A stretch of 9,634 nt of DNA from an uncultured Oscillospiraceae bacterium. GTDB taxonomy: Bacteria; Bacillota; Clostridia; Oscillospirales; Oscillospiraceae. The position numbers and the translations under genes were made by a program. Under the pieces are notes generated by a model. It saw only the letters and a program-made list of their open reading frames with translations. It made no database searches and was not told where the DNA came from. The stretch spans positions 1-9,634 of the forward strand of contig CAAEDD010000133.1 in NCBI GenBank assembly GCA_900754515.1. The letters run 5' to 3'. This document shows, in pieces, positions 5,757 through 9,634 of this stretch; positions within the stretch are counted from its first letter, which is position 1, and every line of letters begins with the position of its first letter.

Positions 5757-7100
5757 TCAGACCTTGAAGTTGACGGAGGTAGCGCCCTGGCTCTCGTGCT
5801 GGAACTGGTAGTCCTTGCCGGGGAGGATGGCGTTGAGGACGATGCCCACCACGGAGGCCACGGCCAGACCGGAGAGGCTGACGGAACCGATGTGTACGGC
5901 GCCCTCGGTGCTGGTGGCTATGCCCAGGCTCAGCACCAGGATAAGAGCGGCGATGACCACGTTGCGGGTGTTGGTAAAGTCCACCTGGTTCTCAACAACG
6001 TTGCGCACACCCACGGCGGAGATCATGCCGTAGAGCACCAGGGACACACCACCGATAGTGGCGGCGGGCATGGCGGTGACAAGAGCTGCGAACTTGGGGC
6101 AGAAGCTGAGGATTATCGCAAACAGGGCGGCAAGACGGATGACTCTGGGGTCATAGACCTTGGACAGAGCCAGCACACCGGTGTTCTCGCCGTAGGTGGT
6201 GTTTGCAGGGGCACCGAAGAGGGAAGCCAGGGTAGTGGCAAGGCCGTCACCCATGAGAGTGCGGTGAAGGCCGGGCTCAACAAGGAAGTTCTTATTCACG
6301 GTGGAGGAAATGGCGCATATATCGCCAATGTGCTCCATCATGGTGGCTATGGCCAGAGGTACGATAGTGATGCAGGCAGTGACCAGCATTCCGGTGTCGG
6401 CGCCGTTCATGAACAGGCCAAAGACGGTGGCATCCTTATGGATGGGGATGCCTATCCAGTCGGCCTGGGCCACGGTCTGGGCCACGGTGGCCCGGGAGGC
6501 CGGGTCAACTATCATGCTCACCAGGTAGGAGATGACAACGCCGATGAGGATGGGGATGATCTTTATCATGCCCTTGCCCCACATATTGCAGATGATAACG
6601 GCCAAAATGGCCACAATAGCCACCAGGGGGTTGGCGCTGCAGTTGTCAATAGCGGAGGAGGACAGGATCAGACCGATGGCGATGATGATGGGGCCGGTGA
6701 CAATGGGGGGGAAGAAGCGCATAACCTTGTTGACGCCCACGCTCTTTATGATTGCGGCCAGAATAACATACATCAGGCCCGACACGGCCACGGCAAAGCA
6801 GGCATAGGGCAGCAGCTCTGCCTCTCCATTGGGGGCAATGGCCCAGTACCCTGCCAGGTAGGCAAAGGAGGAGCCCAGGAATGCGGGCACCATACGCTTG
6901 GTCAGCAGGTGGAACAGCAAGGTGCCCAGGCCCGCGAACAGCAAAGTTGTGGCAACGTCCAGGCCGGTAAGGGCGGGCACCAGCACGGTGGCGCCGAACA
7001 TGGCGAACATATGCTGAAGGCCCAGGATGAACATCTTGGAGGCGCCCAGGCTGCGGGCGTCATAGATGGGGCCTTCGTTTACTGTCTTTTCTTTACCCAT
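5757..7100 (-). CDS. uraA: Uracil permease, NCS2 family (UraA/PyrP-like)
   Basis: This 447-aa proton-coupled nucleobase permease of the inner membrane is in the NCS2 size range, with hydrophobic segments throughout, consistent with the 14-helix fold. Matches to E. coli UraA, recalled from memory, include QHMFAMFGATVLVPALTG (29-46), PAFLGSSFA (72-80), the helix-8 motif MMEHIGD (254-260) and NTTYGENTGV (300-309). Glu256 and Glu305 align with the substrate-site glutamates of UraA (Glu241, Glu290). The UraA His245 position is Asp260 here, so specificity is not fully certain. ATG at 7100 is chosen because AGAGAGG (7109-7115) sits 8 bases upstream on the minus strand; an open frame extends further but contains the leader. 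A promoter and attenuator-like leader suggest control by pyrimidine supply. The gene is alone in its transcription unit. Confidence 0.9.
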   Translation of the reverse strand: MGKEKTVNEGPIYDARSLGASKMFILGLQHMFAMFGATVLVPALTGLDVATTLLFAGLGTLLFHLLTKRMVPAFLGSSFAYLAGYWAIAPNGEAELLPYACFAVAVSGLMYVILAAIIKSVGVNKVMRFFPPIVTGPIIIAIGLILSSSAIDNCSANPLVAIVAILAVIICNMWGKGMIKIIPILIGVVISYLVSMIVDPASRATVAQTVAQADWIGIPIHKDATVFGLFMNGADTGMLVTACITIVPLAIATMMEHIGDICAISSTVNKNFLVEPGLHRTLMGDGLATTLASLFGAPANTTYGENTGVLALSKVYDPRVIRLAALFAIILSFCPKFAALVTAMPAATIGGVSLVLYGMISAVGVRNVVENQVDFTNTRNVVIAALILVLSLGIATSTEGAVHIGSVSLSGLAVASVVGIVLNAILPGKDYQFQHESQGATSVNFKV

Positions 7101-7182
7101 TTTTCGTACCTCTCTTTTATTAAATTTTGTCTGTGGTTTCGCTGCCGGCACTTCACCCGGAAGGATGGCTAAAAATGGCCGC

Positions 7183-7209
7183 AAAAAATGCCTTGCCCTT
7201 TCCGGCAAG
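7183..7209 (-). terminator. Second candidate attenuator hairpin in the uraA leader
   Basis: On the minus strand CTTGCC and GGCAAG form a 6-bp stem (7192-7197 with 7204-7209) and are followed, after three bases, by six T. The upstream arm lies within the segment that the proposed antiterminator would use (7202-7208). The offset T-run and short stem make this weaker than the hairpin at 7212-7241. Confidence 0.35.
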
Positions 7210-7278
7210 ACAAAAAACCTGTGGCCTGGGGTTTCCCACAGCCTTCCCTATGAGCGATTTTGCCGGTCTCTCTGTACC
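7202..7278 (-). promoter_or_regulatory. PyrR-like attenuator leader of the uracil permease gene
   Basis: The minus strand begins, soon after the promoter, with GGTACAGAGAGACC (7265-7278): GGU pairs with ACC, an A bulges, C pairs with G and the loop is AGAGA. This resembles the CAGAGAG loop bound by PyrR-UMP in Bacillus pyr leaders. The adjacent CCGGCAA (7260-7266) can pair with TTGCCGG (7202-7208). That long-range stem would block the hairpin at 7192-7209 and enclose the terminator at 7212-7241, giving alternative read-through and stop folds. The arrangement and target gene fit PyrR attenuation; no pyrR gene is in the window and the match is by eye. Confidence 0.45.
7212..7241 (-). terminator. 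Intrinsic terminator (attenuator) in the uraA leader
   Basis: On the minus strand CTGTGG (7236-7241) pairs with CCACAG (7219-7224) and is followed by GTTTTTT (7212-7217). It lies about 110 bases before the start codon and 50-80 bases after the predicted transcription start. Transcripts that stop here never reach the permease gene, as expected for attenuation. Confidence 0.55.
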
Positions 7279-7299
7279 TTAAATCTTCTTTTCTTGAGG

Positions 7300-7328
7300 A
7301 TTATACTTAAATCCGTTCTTTTTTTCAA
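7300..7328 (-). promoter_or_regulatory. uraA: Sigma-A promoter of uraA
   Basis: On the minus strand TTGAAA (7323-7328) and a perfect TATAAT (7300-7305) are 17 bases apart. Transcription should start near 7293, giving a leader of about 190 bases that contains the attenuator-like structures. Between this promoter and the terminator at 7442 only two small palindromes stand out: CACAAAG/CTTTGTG (7397-7415) and CCGGCATGCCGG (7423-7434). Confidence 0.8.
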
Positions 7329-7441
7329 GGGCTTTTTTCAGTTTTGGCTGATTGGACAATTTGCCGTAAAGCCGCTGTGTATTTTTGTCTGCCGTGCACA
7401 AAGTTCTACTTTGTGAAAGCTCCCGGCATGCCGGTATGAAA

Positions 7442-7469
7442 AGTCCCCCGGCACTTTTGCCGAGGGACT
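7442..7469 (-). terminator. Rho-independent terminator of the MsmX/UgpC ATPase gene
   Basis: A 12-position stem (7442-7453 with 7458-7469) encloses a 4-base loop. One position is a T-G wobble when read on the minus strand but an A-C mismatch on the plus strand. The minus strand continues ACTTTTC, a short T-tail. It lies 25 bases past the stop of the ATPase gene. The wobble strand-bias and tail assign it to the minus strand. Confidence 0.75.
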
Positions 7470-7494
7470 GATGTTTCTTTATCCGGTTTTTATC

Positions 7495-8676
7495 TTACCA
7501 CTCCAGATTCTTCTCGGTCTCCTTGGAGAATACGTGAGCCACGTTGCCGTTGAAGCTGAAGCTGACGGAATCGCCGATACTGTAGTTGCCCTTCATGTCG
7601 ATAGTCGGAACGATGATGATAACATCCCTGCCCTCGGCAGACAGGTGCAGATGTACGGAAGAGCCCATCATTTCTGACACGTCCACCTTTGCGGGCACGC
7701 CGCCTTCCACCAGGTTGGTGTGTTCGGGACGCACGCCCAGGGTAACGTCCTGAGGCTGGACATCCTTGGCCAGAAGCCGCTCCTGCTTTTCCTGGCTCAG
7801 CTCCACCTTAACATTTGCCAGCTGGACATAGTACTTGCCGTTCTCCTTCAGGAGCTTGGCATCAAAGAAGTTCATCTGAGGAGTGCCTATGAAGCCGGCA
7901 ACAAAGAGGTTGCGGGGATTGTTGAACACTTCCTGGGGAGTGCCAATCTGCTGGATATAGCCGTCACGCATGATGACGATACGGTCACCCAGGGTCATGG
8001 CCTCGGTCTGGTCATGGGTGACGTAGATAAAGGTTGTATTGATACGCTCGCGCAGCTTGATTATCTCGGCACGCATCTGGTTACGGAGCTTGGCGTCCAA
8101 GTTGGAGAGAGGCTCGTCCATAAGGAAGACAGCCGGGTCACGCACTATTGCGCGGCCAATGGCCACACGCTGGCGCTGGCCGCCGGACAGAGCCTTGGGC
8201 TTGCGGTCCAGATACTGGGTGATGTCCAAAATCTCGGCAGCCTCACGGACCTTCTGGTCAATGACATCCTTGCGCTCCTTGCGCAGCTTCAGAGAGAAGG
8301 CCATGTTTTCATACACAGTCATATGGGGATAGAGAGCGTAGTTCTGGAACACCATGGCGATATCCCTATCCTTAGGGGCCACGTCGTTCATGAGCTTGCC
8401 GTCAATGTAAAGCTCACCCTCGGTGATCTCCTCCAGACCGGCTACCATACGCAAAGTTGTAGACTTGCCGCAGCCGGATGGGCCGACCAGAACGATAAAC
8501 TCCTTGTCCGCGATCTCCAGGTTGAACTCCTGCACAGCCACAACGCCCTGCTCGGTAATCTGGAGATTGACCTTCTTCTCTTCCGGCTCGTCATGTCCTT
8601 TTTTCTTTTTCTTCTTGCTCTCGCCGCTGACGAACGGATAAATCTTCTTTACATTTTTCAGTACAACAGTTGCCAT
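7495..8676 (-). CDS. ugpC: Carbohydrate ABC transporter ATP-binding protein, MsmX/UgpC family
   Basis: This 393-aa ATPase belongs to the MsmX/MalK/UgpC group, which powers sugar importers and in Firmicutes often serves several of them. It has Walker A GPSGCGKST (65-73), Q-loop Gln111 in FQNYALYPH, signature LSGGQ (163-167), Walker B VFLMDE (183-188), switch His221, and a C-terminal TOBE-type regulatory region from about residue 290. The start MATVVLKNVKKIYPF matches the family; a GTG at 8757 would add 27 residues with no homology-like character or ribosome binding site. GGAAAG lies close before the chosen ATG and is weak. An insertion around residues 15-44, with six consecutive lysines and then an acidic stretch, separates the first strand from VVAVQEFNLEI. 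It stands alone with no permease or sugar-binding protein nearby, which fits a shared ATPase. Confidence 0.93.
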   Translation of the reverse strand: MATVVLKNVKKIYPFVSGESKKKKKKGHDEPEEKKVNLQITEQGVVAVQEFNLEIADKEFIVLVGPSGCGKSTTLRMVAGLEEITEGELYIDGKLMNDVAPKDRDIAMVFQNYALYPHMTVYENMAFSLKLRKERKDVIDQKVREAAEILDITQYLDRKPKALSGGQRQRVAIGRAIVRDPAVFLMDEPLSNLDAKLRNQMRAEIIKLRERINTTFIYVTHDQTEAMTLGDRIVIMRDGYIQQIGTPQEVFNNPRNLFVAGFIGTPQMNFFDAKLLKENGKYYVQLANVKVELSQEKQERLLAKDVQPQDVTLGVRPEHTNLVEGGVPAKVDVSEMMGSSVHLHLSAEGRDVIIIVPTIDMKGNYSIGDSVSFSFNGNVAHVFSKETEKNLEW

Positions 8677-8879
8677 TCTTTCCGACTCTGAATGCCTGGC
8701 CTCCGCCTCCGGCACCCTCGCAAGGGCAAAGCCACCCGCATTACGACAGGTCTCCACACTGCCGCACCCTGAGCCTCAGGGAAATTTGCTGTTCCTCCTT
8801 ATTAATGCTGTATCCGACTTGGTAATGGAGAGCCGGACACGCAGTCAGATTGTTGGGCATATGCATACCCTTTGTCCAG

Positions 8880-8910
8880 TTTATATTATTTGTCTATATT
8901 TTTCAAGCAA
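8880..8910 (-). promoter_or_regulatory. Possible promoter of the MsmX/UgpC ATPase gene
   Basis: The AT-rich stretch holds a minus-strand TATAAA (8880-8885). The possible -35 boxes are TTGAAA (8901-8906) at 15 bases or TTGCTT (8905-8910) at 19 bases, both off the ideal spacing. The resulting leader would be about 200 bases. The rest of 8677-8966 contains a lone AAGGAGG (8794-8800) and a short open frame described under findings, but no recognised riboswitch or RNA gene. Confidence 0.3.
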
Positions 8911-8966
8911 AGTCTTTGTCCCTCAAGCCAAATTTTATTCCCCAGATTTATGCAGCTTACACAAGA

Positions 8967-8995
8967 AAAGCTCCCGGACAAAGTCCGGGAGCTTT
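8967..8995 (-). terminator. Terminator hairpin, left copy flanking repeat element B
   Basis: A 13-bp perfect stem, AAAGCTCCCGGAC with GTCCGGGAGCTTT, encloses the loop AAA. On the minus strand it is followed by TTCTTGTG, a modest T-tail. With two flanking bases on the left and GGAG on the right it repeats at 9207-9242 with one loop base inserted. On the minus strand it is a backup stop for the TctA transcript, upstream of the ATPase promoter region. Confidence 0.65.
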
Positions 8996-8999
8996 GGAG

Positions 9000-9206
9000 T
9001 CTGTCAAAAAACTGAAGATTCAATAAAAAATAACAGAGCCGCAGGGGAGCGCGAGGGGGCAAAGCCCACCTCGCATTTCAATGACCCGCCACAGAAAAGG
9101 CTTGATTTTTCAAGGCTTTTCGGGCGTAGCAGTATTTTGCCAAAGGTAAAATGCTTGGCGGGAGAAGCGCAGTCAAAAAAGTCAGTGAGGACTTTTTTGA
9201 CAAGCT
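9000..9206 (+). repeat. Terminator-associated structured repeat element, copy B
   Basis: This second copy of the element at 5500-5708 has the same orientation and the same stem order. The first hairpin is GCGAGG (9051-9056) with CCTCGC (9069-9074), extended by GGGC/GCCC. The outer stem is CCCGCCA 9085-9091 with TGGCGGG 9156-9162, enclosing two hairpins. The last hairpin is 12-bp, 9172-9183/9190-9201. The GGGT/ACCC pairs of copy A are GGGC/GCCC here, a compensatory change. In the GTATTTTGCC/GGTAAAATGC hairpin both changes keep G-U pairs on the plus strand. The element sits between two near-identical terminator hairpins, just beyond the 3' end of the TctA gene. Confidence 0.8.
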
Positions 9207-9208
9207 GA

Positions 9209-9238
9209 AAAGCTCCCGGACAAAAGTCCGGGAGCTTT
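9209..9238 (-). terminator. Terminator of the TctA gene, right copy flanking repeat element B
   Basis: A 13-bp perfect stem, AAAGCTCCCGGAC with GTCCGGGAGCTTT, encloses the loop AAAA. On the minus strand it ends GCTTTTC and lies 47 bases beyond the TctA stop, so it should terminate that transcript. It duplicates the hairpin at 8967-8995. Confidence 0.75.
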
Positions 9239-9285
9239 GGAGGATATTGAACCAACGGCTGAGAAGGCAAGAGCAGCGCAGAAGC

Positions 9286-9634
9286 TTACTCCTCCTCCAA
9301 AACTTCGCCGCCGGTAACTTTCTTCTCGAATTTCTCCATAAGGAAGGGGGAGAAGATGCCGGCGATGCTGAGGATTATCAGCACCCAGCTCACCGGGGAC
9401 TGGAACAGACAGCCTATGTCTCCGTCGCTGACACGGAGCGCGCCACGCAGACCCTTTTCGCTGATGGGTCCAAGGATAAGGGCCAGCACCACGGCGGCGG
9501 TGTTCAGATCGAACTTACGCATCAGGTAGCCCAATGCGCCGAAGATGAGCATTATAATGACATCGCTCATATTCCTGTGGATGGCGTAGGAGCCGATGAC
9601 GCACAGCACGGTGACGCAGGGGATAAGGATAGCA
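9286..9634 (-). CDS. Tripartite tricarboxylate transporter TctA-family permease, C-terminal part
   Basis: The last 116 codons are present; the reading frame stays open to the window edge, so the start lies outside. TctA is the large membrane subunit that moves carboxylates such as citrate with a periplasmic-type receptor (TctC) and small subunit (TctB). The motif GYLMRKFDLNTAAVVLALILG, then GPISEKGLRGAL and SPVSW followed by a final membrane helix, is the usual TctA C-terminus. VLCVIGSYA just before it is also typical. A GTG at 9607-9609 is internal and not a start, because conserved hydrophobic sequence (ILIPCVTVL) continues before it. The tail ends in acidic residues. No TctB or TctC gene follows downstream, so they would lie upstream or elsewhere. 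Confidence 0.88.
   Translation of the reverse strand, partial: AILIPCVTVLCVIGSYAIHRNMSDVIIMLIFGALGYLMRKFDLNTAAVVLALILGPISEKGLRGALRVSDGDIGCLFQSPVSWVLIILSIAGIFSPFLMEKFEKKVTGGEVLEEE

Noticed and set aside
7101..7208. N-terminal extension of the uracil permease
   Set aside because: The extra residues are encoded by the attenuator-like leader, and ATG at 7100 has a proper AGAGAGG site.
8855..8870. Small hairpin GGGCAT/ATACCC near the ugpC promoter region as an operator
   Set aside because: Only five or six pairs with a mismatch or wobble; too weak to support a regulatory call.
8786..9208. Plus-strand 140-codon open frame
   Set aside because: It runs antisense through the ATPase leader, a terminator hairpin and element B, with no ribosome binding site or recognisable domain.

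Overview
The window looks like chromosomal DNA from a moderately GC-rich member of the Clostridia, most likely a gut Oscillospiraceae-type Firmicute. The signs are strong AGGAGG-type ribosome binding sites, TTG starts, U-tailed hairpin terminators, a yufOPQ-type nucleoside ABC operon, an MsmX/UgpC ATPase with a lysine-rich insert, and a TctA protein. This placement is inference from gene content only.

Layout: (1) 177-3807 (+) is a tight three-gene operon with one ATPase and two permeases of the BMP-dependent nucleoside importer family. It has its own promoter at 103-131 and a strong terminator at 3849-3882; the lipoprotein receptor is not in the window. (2) 4027-5407 (+) is an ECF-like sigma factor overlapping a gene for a single-pass membrane protein, read as its anti-sigma factor, with an 18-bp perfect palindrome upstream. 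(3) 5757-7100 (-) is a UraA-like uracil permease, preceded by a consensus promoter and a leader that looks like a transcription attenuator with a PyrR-like loop. (4) 7495-8676 (-) is an MsmX/UgpC-type ATPase that probably energises sugar importers encoded elsewhere. (5) 9286-9634 (-) is the C-terminal end of a TctA-family carboxylate transporter that runs off the window.

The most unusual feature lies between genes. Two copies of a roughly 210-nt non-coding element (cores 5500-5708 and 9000-9206, same orientation) each sit between two near-identical copies of an intrinsic-terminator hairpin. The hairpin sequence differs between the two loci but matches within each pair. It looks as if the element inserted at a terminator and duplicated it, and in the first copy one hairpin is the exact reverse complement of the other. 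The cores share a conserved branched fold with one compensatory base-pair change and wobble-retaining changes. This suggests a structured-RNA or MITE-like family that homes to terminators.

Functionally the window is dominated by nutrient uptake (nucleosides, uracil, sugars, carboxylates), with one signal-responsive sigma/anti-sigma pair. No rRNA, tRNA, CRISPR array or transposase gene was seen.
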